Origin: Ophthalmolycus amberensis
Lineage: Eukaryota > Chordata > Actinopteri > Perciformes > Zoarcidae
Reading direction: 5' to 3'
Assembly: GCA_024529925.1 (NCBI GenBank)
Contig: JAFEUB010000894.1
Location: forward strand, 423,501 to 487,500
DNA length: 64,000 nt
The first letter of the stretch is position 1. Every line of letters begins with the position of its first letter. The notes under the pieces were generated by a model. The model worked only from the letters and a program-made list of their open reading frames with translations, was not told the origin of the DNA and ran no database searches. Made by a program: the position numbers and the translations under genes. Shown in pieces: positions 23,948 to 34,077 of the stretch.

Positions 23948-25557
23948 TTAAACCGTTGTGTGGATTGTCATGTGGACTGTCAAGTCACCATTAAGTCTGA
24001 AATCTTTCCCACATATTTTGCAAGAATATGGCTTCTCACCTGTATGGACTGTTGTATGAGAGTTCAGTGAAGATTTCTGCCTGAATCTATTCCCACATGT
24101 TTCGCAAACAAAGGGCTTCTCACCTGTGTGGATTCTCATGTGAACTTTCAAGGAGAAGCTACAACTGAAATCTTTCCCACATGCTTCGCATACATATGGC
24201 TTCTCACCTGTGTGGGTTCGCATGTGAACTTTCAAGGAGAAGCGACCACTGAAATCTTTCCCACATGCTTTGCATACATATGGCTTCTCACCTGTGTGGG
24301 TTCTCATGTGAACTGTCAAGGTGAAGCTACGACTGAAGTCTTTCCCACACGTTTGACAAGAATATGGCTTCTCACCTGTGTGGGTTCTCATGTGAACCTT
24401 CAAGGCGGCGCTACAACTGAAATCTTTCCCACATTCTTTGCAAACATAGGGCTTCTCACCTGTGTGGGTTCTCGTGTGAATCTTTAAAGAGGATAAATGA
24501 CTGAATCTCTTCCCACATGTTTCACAAGAATGTGGCTTCTCACCTGTGTGGGTTCTCATATGAGCCTTAAATATGGAGGACTCACGGAATCTTCTCCCAC
24601 ATGTTTTGCAAACAAAGGGCTTCTCACCTGTGTGGATTCTCATGTGAACTTTCAAGGCGTTGCTACAACTGAAGTTTTTCCCACATTCTTTGCATGCATG
24701 GGGCTTCTCACCTGTGTGGAAGCCCATGTGTCTCTGAAACTCTGACTTATACTTTAACTCTTTTCCACATGTATCGCATTTGTTAGTCTGTTTACCTGTG
24801 TGAGTGATATCGTGACTATCTAAGATTTTTGAGTTGTTAACATTGTTTCTTCTGCTTTTCTGTTGTCTTTTCTTTGGCTCTGAATCGCTGGTTAAATCTA
24901 AGTCTTCATGCTCGCTTCCTTTCTGATCTTGGCTCTCAGCTACATGGGAGTTGTTGGAGAGGAGCTGGTGGTCTCTTGTTGGTTCTGGTTCCGTGTGGTT
25001 ACTTTCCTCATTAGTAGGAGTCAACATGAAGATCTCAGTCTCCTGCTGCAGTTCAAGCTGCTCTCCCTCCTGACTGGTGCAGGGTTCTTCCTGTTCCTCT
25101 CTGATCTGTGGAGGATCTGGGTCCTCTTGGTCCAGACTGGAGTTCCTCTCCTGAATACAGAGCTGCTGGTCAGAGAGAACCTCCTCCTCCTTACAGACAT
25201 GTTGCTGTGGGAGCTCTGGAGGGACAGAGAACAACATAAATAGGATAAGACTGTGACGATAGAAAAACAGATATTAATCAGAAAAATACTGGTAACGTTT
25301 TGTATTTCAACCATTAGGATCCTTTATTCATTTACAGGTCATACTGCCAATGCTGTTGTTGTTTTACCATATAAGTTGTACTCACCTAGCCTGTGTAACT
25401 TTATTTCGGGTTTCCAAACGATATTCAACAGTTTGCTCTGACGGTCGATCTCTTCCTGGTACTCGACGATAGTTTTTTCAAAAACTCCAAATATTTCTTC
25501 AGCAGCAGCAGATAGTCGCTCGTTGACAAACTCTCTGAAATACTCAACTGACGACAT
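23948..25557 (-). CDS. C2H2 zinc-finger protein, N-terminal module plus ten fingers
   Basis: Exon 1 is 25386-25557 and exon 2 is 23948-25215; they join in phase to 479 aa, the longest gene of the cluster. The module (starts MSSVEYFREFVNERLSAAAE) is followed by the acidic linker (here IREE and LQQE replace IKEE and LKQE). A basic spacer (KKRQQKSRRNN) and ten fingers follow. Contact residues (-1,2,3,6) are YSER, CNAV, ESIA, HSSI, CAAV, RFTV, GFSV, CFSV, QSSS and LGDV. Fingers 2 and 5-8 form a related subfamily (LKVHMR or LTVHMR helices), indicating internal expansion. A decayed finger remnant lies just beyond the stop (23868-23947). Nuclear DNA binding is expected from the family. Confidence 0.9.
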
Positions 25558-25636
25558 TGCTGCTTAATTACAATTAAAGTGACTCTTTTTGAGTTTGACT
25601 GACGTGTACTTCCTTCACGCGACTAGCGGCCGTCTT

Positions 25637-25675
25637 ACTTCCGCTAAATGTCACGCAGCTAAATTCCGACAGTGG
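25637..25675 (-). promoter_or_regulatory. Cluster-shared promoter-like element
   Basis: ACTTCCGCTAAATGTCACGC then AGCTAAATTCCGACAGTGG, about 80-120 bases upstream of the start codon of the ten-finger gene. Confidence 0.6.
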
Positions 25676-25676
25676 A

Positions 25677-25757
25677 ATGTCTTCTTCTTTTCTTGAGCTT
25701 TATTGGCGGTTGGCAAACAATTGATTGGCACATTACTGCCACCAACTGGTATGCAGT
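25677..25757. mobile_element. Fragment of a common fish repeat inserted next to the promoter
   Basis: GGCGGTTGGCAAACAA followed by CATTACTGCCACCAACTGG is a recurring teleost interspersed-repeat signature. It abuts the shared promoter element and separates it from DNA duplicated at 23035. Family assignment is uncertain. Confidence 0.4.
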
Positions 25758-26640
25758 GTGGATCAGGATGTCTAGTACTTACATTGTGTCATAAAAATAA
25801 AAAGCTCCGTTTAAACTACCAAACGGTATCACATCAAACTTATAATTTAACCTCCAGCCAGCGAGCAGCAACATCGAAACACCTCTTGCATGTTAAAGCT
25901 GACCTGACCACTTTTCTTCACTAAAACTACTTTTTCTATTGAAGACAGTCACACACATCTGCAGAGTCGATGAAAATAAATTGTTTATAACTTCAGCATG
26001 AATCTGGTATTCTTACATCACCACCGTATGCAGCTTTATTGTTAGAAAACATACATGAGATCAAATAACAGTAGATGTAGACTAACATCGACAATTTTTG
26101 TGCGTCATCTCTAAAGTCCCCTAAAGCAAAACATATATCAAGTTGAACCAATTACAAAAAACAGAACAACACATCAACATATAAAATAAAATGGCATGCT
26201 GCAAACAGAAAATACAATACTCTAGTTGACAGGATGACAACACAGGTCACCCAACACCACTAGAGTCAACAACCCACTCATATAATTCATTCTTGCAACA
26301 ATGTGTAGGAGGCTTCATATAGAACTGTCAAACACTACTTGAGGTACATGCATCTTGAGTTCTTGTTGAATATTACACTAAAAGTGAACCGACACACCTC
26401 GTGAATTGACATTCATCGCAACCAACAATATCACACCATTAACAGCAACCACTGTGAAAGTAACACGTTTCCTTGCTTTAGATTACAATTGTTTAAATAA
26501 AACACTGTTTGCTAACAGAAATGTCAGTAATATAGTTGAATAAAGGGATACTTTTGATTAAGATATGGTCATCTCAACATTATTTAAAACATTTTACATT
26601 GTTACAGAGATGTAGTTATTGCAAAAGTGTATTTCATTCA
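25758..26640. repeat. Paralogous 3' flank (segmental duplication)
   Basis: 25758-26230 repeats 23035-23460 with small differences, including the block with AATAAAG at 26035-26040 on the minus strand. It is the 3' flank of the five-finger gene to its right. The remainder to 26640 shows nothing recognisable. Confidence 0.65.
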
Positions 26641-26868
26641 GTTAGTGAACACGTCTCCACCGGAGTTTCAACTCGATAGTTTCTTCTGTTTGTTGATCCT
26701 GTTTTTTTTTTTTAACAATGTGGCTCCTCATTTCTGAGTTCTTGTGTGTTTTGAGCATTAAGCACTAGAATCGTCTCCCACATATTTGACAAATACAAGG
26801 CTACTCGCCTGTCGTCTTCGTCCCTTATCTGACACATTAAAATACGTTTTCCTGCAGATTTTGCAAAG
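26640..26868 (-). pseudogene. Decayed finger remnants downstream of the five-finger gene
   Basis: On the minus strand, CICQICGRRF is followed by a stop and THKNSEMRSH-like residues. This is a finger that lost its reading frame after the present stop codon arose. Confidence 0.6.
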
Positions 26869-28106
26869 TTACAGCTTTAAACCGTTGTGGGGTCTTCTCA
26901 TGTGTACTGCCATGTCACCACTAAGTCTGAACGTTTTCCCACATAAGAGGCAAGTAAATGGCTTCTCACCGGTGTGGATTCTCATGTGGACGGTCAAGTC
27001 ACCATTACGTCTGAAATCTTTGCCACATATTTTGCAAGAATGTGGTTTCTCACCTGTATGGATTCTTATATGAGAGTTCAATGATGATTTCTGACTGAAT
27101 CTATTACCACACGTTTTGCAAGAATACGGTTTCTCACCCGAGTGAGTTCTCAGGTGAATGATCAAGCTTGACTGACAGATAAATTCCTTTTTACACGCGT
27201 CACATTTAAAAGTCTTATATGAATGAGGCCATTCACCTGTGTGTACTATCAGATGCCTCTGCAAATGTGACTGATACTCAAAACGTTTGTTACACATGGC
27301 ACATTGGAGAGTCTTTTTACCCGTGTGAGTATTACTGTCACTCTTTGACGTAGTCCGGTCAGATTGATTCTTTGTGAGACTCTTCCTTTTGCAACGTCTT
27401 TTCTTAACTTTCGGCTCTGCATGTTTAGTTGATCCAGAGTCTCTCTTTTTGGCTCGTTTGTGATCTTGGCTCTTAGCTGTATGAGAGTTGTTGGAGAGGA
27501 GCTGGTGGTCACTTTCTGGTCCTGATACCACAGAGCTTATAACGGGTAAGTTGATAGTGTCATCAGGATTGAGGTTTGGAGTCTGAGCTTCAGTGTGGTC
27601 ACTTTCCTCATAAATAGGAGTCAACATGAAGGTCTCAGTCTCCTGCTTCAGCTCAAGCTGCTCTCCCTCCTGACTGGTGCAGGGTTCTTCCTGTTCCTCT
27701 TTGATCTGTGGAGGATCTGGGTCCTCTTGGTCCAGACTGGAGTTCCTCTCCTGAATACAGAGCTGCTGGTCAGAGAGAACCTCCACCTCCTTACAGACAT
27801 GTTGCTGTGGGAGCTCTGGAGGGACAGAGAGCAACATTAGGATACGACTGTGATGATGAAGGAAAAGTCCAGATATGCAAGCATTTCAACAATTGTGAAT
27901 ACTTTGTGTTATTAAAACAACAAGCTGTACTCACCTATCCTGGGTAACTGTATTACAGGTTTCCAAACGATATCCAACAGTCTGCTCTGACGGTCGATCT
28001 CTTCCTCGTACTCAACGATCGCATTTTTAAAAACTCTGAATATTTCTTCAGCAGCAGCAGATAGTCGCTCATTGACAAACTCTCTCAAATACTCAACTGA
28101 AGACAT
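26869..28106 (-). CDS. C2H2 zinc-finger protein, N-terminal module plus five fingers
   Basis: Exon 1 (27935-28106) and exon 2 (26869-27815) give 372 aa. After the module and acidic linker (IKEE, LKQE) comes a serine/lysine-rich spacer (KVKKRRCKRKSLTKNQSD) that looks like a nuclear localisation signal. Five fingers follow, with contact residues YSHR, CSSI, QSSS, RGDV and LGDV. The linker between fingers 1 and 2 is irregular (TGEWPHSYKTFK), and the last finger has HMRRPH, one residue longer than usual. A further finger (CICQICGRRF followed by a stop) is visible, decayed, at about 26700-26810. The protein is closely related to the next gene to the right in spacer and finger order. Nuclear DNA-binding regulator by family. 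Confidence 0.9.
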
Positions 28107-28225
28107 TGTTGCTATTTTCAAATGAAATAACTAGCAGCATAACGAGTACATGTTGTCCTCCAGCGAATGCAATTCACTCATCGAGAGAGAGAGGAATGTC
28201 AGACAGCGCATGTGTTATTGACTTT

Positions 28226-28259
28226 TGCCAGATGTCACACTGTGAAGTTCCGACAGCGG
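28226..28259 (-). promoter_or_regulatory. Cluster-shared promoter-like element
   Basis: GCCAGATGTCACACTGTGAA followed by GTTCCGACAGCGG, about 120-150 bases before the start codon of the five-finger gene. It is essentially identical to the copies near 21 kb and 41.3 kb. Confidence 0.6.
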
Positions 28260-28461
28260 ACAGGAGCTAACCCCTGGTTCCGTTTTCACCTACTGTCCAT
28301 TTCACAGGAAAATAGGTAATTTCCCTCTTCTACTACATTTAACTATGTCTGTTCGATTTATATAAAAATATATATACATATCAGTATGGGTGGAAATACT
28401 TAACACAGGTTAGTACAAGTAGCAATAACATAAAAAATACCCATGCATTCAAAAAAAAAAA

Positions 28462-28930
28462 ACTCTCTTAAATAGTCAACTGACGACATTGTTGCTTAGT
28501 TAAAAACCACTGCAACTGAAATGTCACATCTCAGCTCATACCATTCATCCACAGAGCTGAAAACAATTTTCAGATGTATCGTTTACCTCCTTGTTTTCCT
28601 TCTTCTTCCGTTTCTACACTGGGATTGTATTGAGTCCGCTATACTGTATTTCTGCCCCCTGCTGGAACTAGTCAGTTACTACGCCCTCTTCTTTCTTTCT
28701 ATTATATATCATATTTATCCTTTTTATGAGGCCAGTGCGTCTCTCAAAAAAGTCAAACATCCAGCTCGCTCCTCTACTTTTCCCTTCATGCTCTACAACA
28801 CTTATTACTGATATTTCTGTCAATTCCGTTTTTCTTATTTCAGTTAACATCACTTTTCTTTCTTCCCCTAAAACAAACTGGGACTCTCCGGAGGGACAGA
28901 TAATCACAGAGCAGTAACTTGGTGCTTTAA
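28462..28930 (-). pseudogene. Exon 1 stub and promoter flank of a lost zinc-finger copy
   Basis: On the minus strand, ATGTCGTCAGTTGACTATTT and AAGAGAGTTTTT give the first ten residues of the module (MSSVDYLREF). The frame then runs into an A/T homopolymer at 28450-28461. The rest of the block (28500-28930) matches 31440-31820, the upstream flank of the next gene. A gene once started here; everything after codon ten was deleted. Confidence 0.7.
28651..28667 (-). promoter_or_regulatory. CTCF-like binding motif
   Basis: Minus strand TTCCAGCAGGGGGCAGA contains a perfect CCASYAGRKGGCRS core. The duplicated flank at 31571-31587 has TTCCAGCAGGGTGCAGC, with one core mismatch. The motif lies between two zinc-finger genes. 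Confidence 0.5.
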
Positions 28931-30060
28931 TACTTGGTGCATGTGCCTTCAAAATAATTCTAATGTAAAAACATTCTTAACCGTAAAAGTATAAATGAAG
29001 TTCTGTATAGTTCCTCATGTGACCTAATATGTTCCTCTCTGTGGACGTCTGATTTAAAATATGTGGAGTTTATGACTATAACTTCTCTATGCAACCATCT
29101 CCTGTGTGCTCAGAAACTGACACATTTTTCAAAGAGTACTATAATAACAAAAAACTACCACATTTACAAACCAGCAGTGACTAATATGTACATTTGAATG
29201 ATAATGTAATCTAGATTATGTGTTATTCTGGCTACTTAAATTGTAATGTAATCCAACCTGCATGTGCTATTTCGTGTGTTACTTGAGGGGTTGTTGATAG
29301 CGCTTCCACAACATAACCGAGAGCAGCCAGTTCAATACTCTCGTCCATAAACTACCATTTGAACTGAAATATGATCCTGAACGTAACTTTTCTCTTTAAG
29401 ATGGCAATGTTATCCATTTCGTGGAGCTCTGATGGATATCCTTGAAATTCATTCTCAGCTAAAGGAACATAAGATAACGTTGAAATAATTTTCCAGTCGA
29501 CAAGATTTTCCAGGACATTTTATTTTCAATGACTGGGAACGTGGTCAACTTTTTCAGATATTTTCAGGTGTTCAAGGACGTGTGGAAACCCTGATTGTGG
29601 ATACAGTATGTCTGCTTAGAATCTCATTTGTATGCTATCTATCATTTCTATCTCTGCTACTGAATGTTGAAAGAGCTTTACCATGTTGCAGACGAAAAAA
29701 GAGAAAAGACTAGTTGACAAGAAGGCAACATAAAGTGACCCAACACCACAAGAGAGAGAGAGACTTCCTCAGATTCAACAGAGTTCACAATCAACTCAAA
29801 TAGCTGGGCTGGTGTATAAACATTGTAAAAAGATAATAATTCAACAGGTCAAACATTTGTAAGAACTACGCACTCATTGTGCAACAAAGATGAGGGAGAT
29901 CTTTTTACAGAAGTATTGTTTCTGACAAAAACAAGTAATATGAAGGGAAAAAAAACAAGATTAGTTCAACAAAAGTTGATGGCATTGTTCATAATCTCCT
30001 ACTTCATTACAATAACAACACGTGACCTCTTTTCAATTGGAAAAAACGTGTGTTTGATCA
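28931..30060. other. Intergenic stretch between paralogues
   Basis: AT-rich with no exon or named repeat that I can support. The 3' UTR of the gene to the right probably extends into the right half. Confidence 0.45.
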
Positions 30061-30199
30061 TGAACCACGAGAACTGAATTGTCTCCCACACGTTTACCGC
30101 AGAGGTGACGGCTTCTCACCAGTGGGCTCTTCTCATGTGGACCAAGCAGCCACTGGGCCTATACCTACGCCTCGTGGAATCTGCTTCGTTTGTTTGTCG
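30060..30199 (-). pseudogene. Decayed finger remnant after the five-finger gene
   Basis: The minus strand contains a TGEKPS-like linker (near 30110-30128) and a broken finger with stops. It indicates that the array to the right once had at least one more finger. Confidence 0.5.
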
Positions 30200-31435
30200 T
30201 CATGTTTTGTGAGAAAGTGCCTTCTCACCTGTGTGGATTATTTTATGTGTGTTCAATGATAATGACTTACTGAATCTCTTCCCACAGACGTTGCAAGAAA
30301 ATGCCTTCTCGCCGGTGTGGATTCTCATGTGGACTCTCAAGTTACCATCAAGTCTGAAAGCTCTGCCGCATATCTTACAAGAAAACGGTTTCTCACCTGT
30401 GTGGATTGTTAGATGAGAGTTCAGTGCTGATTTGTGACTGAATCTATTACCACACGTTCTGCAACAAAATGGTTTCTCACCCGAGTGAGTTCGCAGGTGA
30501 ATGATCAAGCTTGACGGGTAGATAAATTCTTTTTCACATGTGTGACATTTTAAAGTGTTACACGAATCAGACCTTTCCCCCGTGTGTACGGTCAGATGCC
30601 TCTGCAATTGTGACTTATACTTAAAAGTTTTGTCACACGTGTCACAATGAATAAGCGTCTTACCCGTGTGAGTATTACTGTCACTCTTTGACGTAGTCGG
30701 GTCAGATTGACTCTTTGTGAGATTTTTCCTTTTGCAACGTCTTTTCTTAACTTTCGGCTCTGCATGTTTAGTTGATCCAGAGTCTCCCTTCTTGGCTTGT
30801 TTGTGATCTTGGCTCTCAGCTGCATGAGAGTTGTTGGAGAGGAGCTGGTGGTCACTTTCTGGTCCTGATACCACAGAGCTTATAACGGGTAAGTCGATAG
30901 TGTCATCAGGGTTGAGGTTTGGAGTCTCATCTTCACTGTGGTCACTGTCCTCATAAGTAACAGTCAACGCGAAGGTCTCAGTCTCCTGCTTCAGCTCAAG
31001 CTGCTCTCCCTCCTGACTGGTGCAGAGTTCCTCCTGTTCCTCTTTGATCTGTGGAGGATCTGGGTCCTCTTGGTCCAGACTGGAGTTCCTCTCCTGAATA
31101 CAGAGCTGCTGGTCGGAGAGAACCTCCTTCTCCTTACAGACGTGTTGCTGTGGGAGCTCTGGAGGGACAGAGAGCAACATAAATAGGAGACGACTGTGAT
31201 GGTGAAGGGAAAATGGGGACATACGAGCATTTAAACAATGAATATCTTATTTGTTGTACAAACCTATCCTGTGTAACTGTATTACAGGTTTCCAAGCGAT
31301 ATCCAACATTCTGCGCTGACGGTCGATCACTTCCTCGTACTCAACGATCGCATTTTTAAAAACGCCAAATATTTCTTCAGCAGCAGCAGATAGTCGCTCG
31401 TTGACAAACTCTCTCAAATACTCAACTGAAGACAT
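30200..31435 (-). CDS. C2H2 zinc-finger protein, N-terminal module plus five fingers
   Basis: Exon 1 is 31264-31435 (donor GATAG|GTTTGT) and exon 2 is 30200-31158; together they give 376 aa. Module, acidic linker (IKEE, LKQE) and the KVKKRRCKRKNLTKSQSD basic spacer are followed by five fingers with contact residues YSQR, YSSI, HSAS, LGNV and KLST. The protein ends TGEKALSHKT. It is the sister copy of the gene at 26869-28106: same spacer, same irregular inter-finger linker (TGERSDSCNTLKC) and matching first four fingers with substitutions mainly at contact positions. Its upstream flank lacks the shared promoter element and instead has the block duplicated at 28500-28930. Confidence 0.9.
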
Positions 31436-31829
31436 TGTGTCTTAGTTACATATCTCAGTTAATACCATACACCCATAGAGCTAAAAACAATAGCGGTTGT
31501 GTTGTTTACCGCCTTGTTTTTCTTCTTCTATGTCTTTACCGGCTTTTACGGAGTCCGCTATACAGTATTGCTGCACCCTGCTGGAACTAGTCAGTTACTA
31601 CGCCATCTTATTTCTTTCTATTATATATCATATTCATCCTTTTTATGAGGCCAGTGCGTCTCTCAAAAAAGTCAAACATCCATCTCGCTCCTCTGCCTTT
31701 CCCTTCATGCTCTACAACACGTATTACTGATATTTCTGTCAATCCTGTTTTGCTTATTTAAGTTAACATCACTTCTCTTTCTTCCCCTAAAACAAACTGG
31801 GACTGTCCGGGGTGTCTCTGAAATAAGGG

Positions 31830-31935
31830 CCTACATTTGAAAGGGTCACATTGGAAAAACATTTCACCTGCGTGAGTATTTCTGTTGGTTCCACCTCTTC
31901 ATACGTGCCTTCTTTCTGATTTTGGCTCTCATCAA
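31830..31935 (-). pseudogene. Linker-exon fragment of a dead zinc-finger copy
   Basis: The minus strand reads ESQNQKEGTYEEVEPTEILT followed by a finger start (KCFSNVT), resembling the ESQDQK spacer and first finger of the family, then ends. No other part of the gene is nearby. Confidence 0.55.
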
Positions 31936-32526
31936 ATTTTAAACACTGATATTTTAACAAGGCATCATATCAAATAAGCGAACAAGGATTTTTTTGTAAT
32001 ATCAATCACCAAAATAACTATAGCTGTGAAGGTAATGTAATAGACATAAAAGTACACATCAAATGTAATCAAGTATAAGCAAAACAACATGTAAAAAAAA
32101 CATACTTGTGTATTTATTTATTTTTCGCTGTGCATTTACAGTTGATCCTGAGTTTCCATGGTTGCCTCTGTTTCATGTTAAAATAGCTGGTTGATATTGT
32201 AGGTTTTACAATAAAATACATTAACATTCACAATAACACAGCACAGGGTCTGCAATTTGTGTCACCTTATAAAACATCATGTTGAATCAATCACAAATTA
32301 CATAACAATATGGAATAAATATTTTTGTATATACAAGTGGCGAGCAGGATGAAAACATAAGTGACCCAACATCACTCGAGTGTTTATTCAGTAATAAGTC
32401 AATGATATTGAAACACTTTCCCAGAAATGCTTAATTCATGTGGCTCCTCACTTACATGGGGGTCTGTTTGCACTCTTTCCAATTCAAAGACGCTGCAGAA
32501 TCTTTCCCCAAAAGGTGTCATCGTTA
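31936..32526. other. Intergenic stretch with finger remnants at its right edge
   Basis: 32430-32526 holds decayed finger residues of the gene to the right. A 3' UTR-like block related to the other paralogues occurs around 32220-32330. Nothing else is recognisable. Confidence 0.45.
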
Positions 32527-33926
32527 TTATGACTTCTCGCCAGTGTGGACTCTTTTCTTGTGGGCCAGCAAGCCAGTATCATATCTGAAATGTGTTCCAC
32601 ATATTTTGCAAGAAAATGGCTTCTCACCTGTATGAATTCTCATATGGGCCTTCAGTTGTGCTCTCCGACTGAATCCTTTCCCGCATGTGTTGCAAGAATA
32701 CGGCCTTTCACCCGTGTGGATTGTCATGTGGGCCCTCAAGTTCTGAACGAGTCTGAAATCTCGCCCACATATTTTGCAAGAAAACAGCTTCTCGCCCGTG
32801 TGGATGCTTACATGAGCTGTTAACAATGATTTATTACTGAATATTTTCCCACAGGTGTTGCAAGAATACGGCTTCTCGCCTGTGTGGATGCTTACGTGAG
32901 CGTTCAATGATGATTTCTTAATTAATATATTCTCACAGGTCTTGAAAGTATGCCTCAGTGGCTTGCCATCCGAGTGACATTTCATGTGGATTTTGAAGCT
33001 TCTACGCCATTTAAAACCTTTCCCGCATGTTTTGCAAGAAAACGGCTTCTCCCCTGTGTGGATTCTCTGATGAGCATGCAATGATGCTGTCCGAGTGAAC
33101 CTTTTCCCACACGTGTCGCAAGTAAATGGCTTTTCACCTGTGTGTATCATCATGTGTCTCTGCAACTTTGACTTAAACTGAAAAGCCTTCTCACACGCGT
33201 CACATTGAAAAAATCTTGAGTCTCTCTTTCTGGCTCGTTTCTGATCTTGGCTCTCAGCTGTATGAGAGTTGTTGGAGAGGAGCTGGTGGTCACTTTCTGG
33301 TCCTGATACCACAGGGCTTATAACAGGTAAGTTGATGGTGTCATCAGGATTGAGGTTTGGAGTCTCTTGGTCTCTTGTTGGTTCTGGTTCAGTGTAGTTA
33401 CTTTCCTCATAAGTAGGAGTCAACATGAAGGTCTCAGTCTCCTGCTTCAGTTCAAGCTGCTCTCCCTCCTGACTGGTGCAGAGTTCCTCCTGTTCCTCTT
33501 TGATCTGTGGAGGATCTGGGTCCTCTTGGTCCAGACTGGAGTTCCTCTCCTGAATACAGAGCTGCTGGTCCGAGAGAACCTCCTCCTCCTTACAGACATG
33601 TTGCTGTGGGAGCTCTGGAGGGACAGAGAACAAAAGAAATAGGATACGACTGTGATGACAGAAAAACGCACCCCTGAGCAGAGACATAAACATGAATCCT
33701 TCTTGAGTAATAATAATAATAATAATAATTAAAGACCATTACATGTTTACTCACCTATCCTGTGCAACTTTATCTCCGGTTTCCAAACGATATTCAACAG
33801 TCTGCTCTGACGGTCGATCTCTTCCTCGTACTCAACAATAGTTTTTTCAAAAACTCCGAATATTTCTTCAGCAGCAGCAGATAGTCGCTCGTTGACAAAC
33901 TCTCTCAAATACTCAACTGACAACAT
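32527..33926 (-). CDS. C2H2 zinc-finger protein, N-terminal module plus eight fingers
   Basis: Exon 1 (33755-33926, starts MLSVEYLREFVNERLSAAAE) and exon 2 (32527-33614) give 419 aa. The linker has IKEE and LKQE and ends with a short RARKRDSR basic stretch. Eight finger positions follow; contacts of the seven regular ones are FSKR, RASA, WRSI, NSLA, LQNA, RAQA and YTGA. Finger 4 is degenerate: the first zinc cysteine is Phe (HTFKTC) and the conserved Phe is replaced, so it probably does not bind zinc, splitting the array 3+4. The inter-finger linker before it (SDGKPLRHT) is also altered. Nuclear DNA-binding regulator by family. Confidence 0.9.
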
Positions 33927-34038
33927 TGTTATTTAAGTACAAGTGAAAAAAGTATCTGCACCAGGGTTTCAACGGAGTCCCTTATTAACTAGTTACACAC
34001 GTGTAAACAGTTCACGCTGCTGGCTCTTGCGTTATTTA

Positions 34039-34077
34039 CTTCCGCCGGATGTCACACTGTTAAAGTTCCGACAGTCG
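34039..34077 (-). promoter_or_regulatory. Cluster-shared promoter-like element
   Basis: ACTTCCGCCGGATGTCACAC then TGTTAAAGTTCCGACAGTC, about 110-150 bases upstream of the eight-finger gene's start codon. It is the copy with the clearest paired ETS-like cores (TTCCG and CCGGAT). Confidence 0.62.

Noticed and set aside
24128..24745. Long plus-strand open frames with repeats such as CVGSHVNFQGEATTEIFPTC
   Set aside because: They are the antisense of the ten-finger array; the 84-nt period of C2H2 fingers produces repeated open frames on the other strand. Similar antisense frames over the other arrays were dropped.
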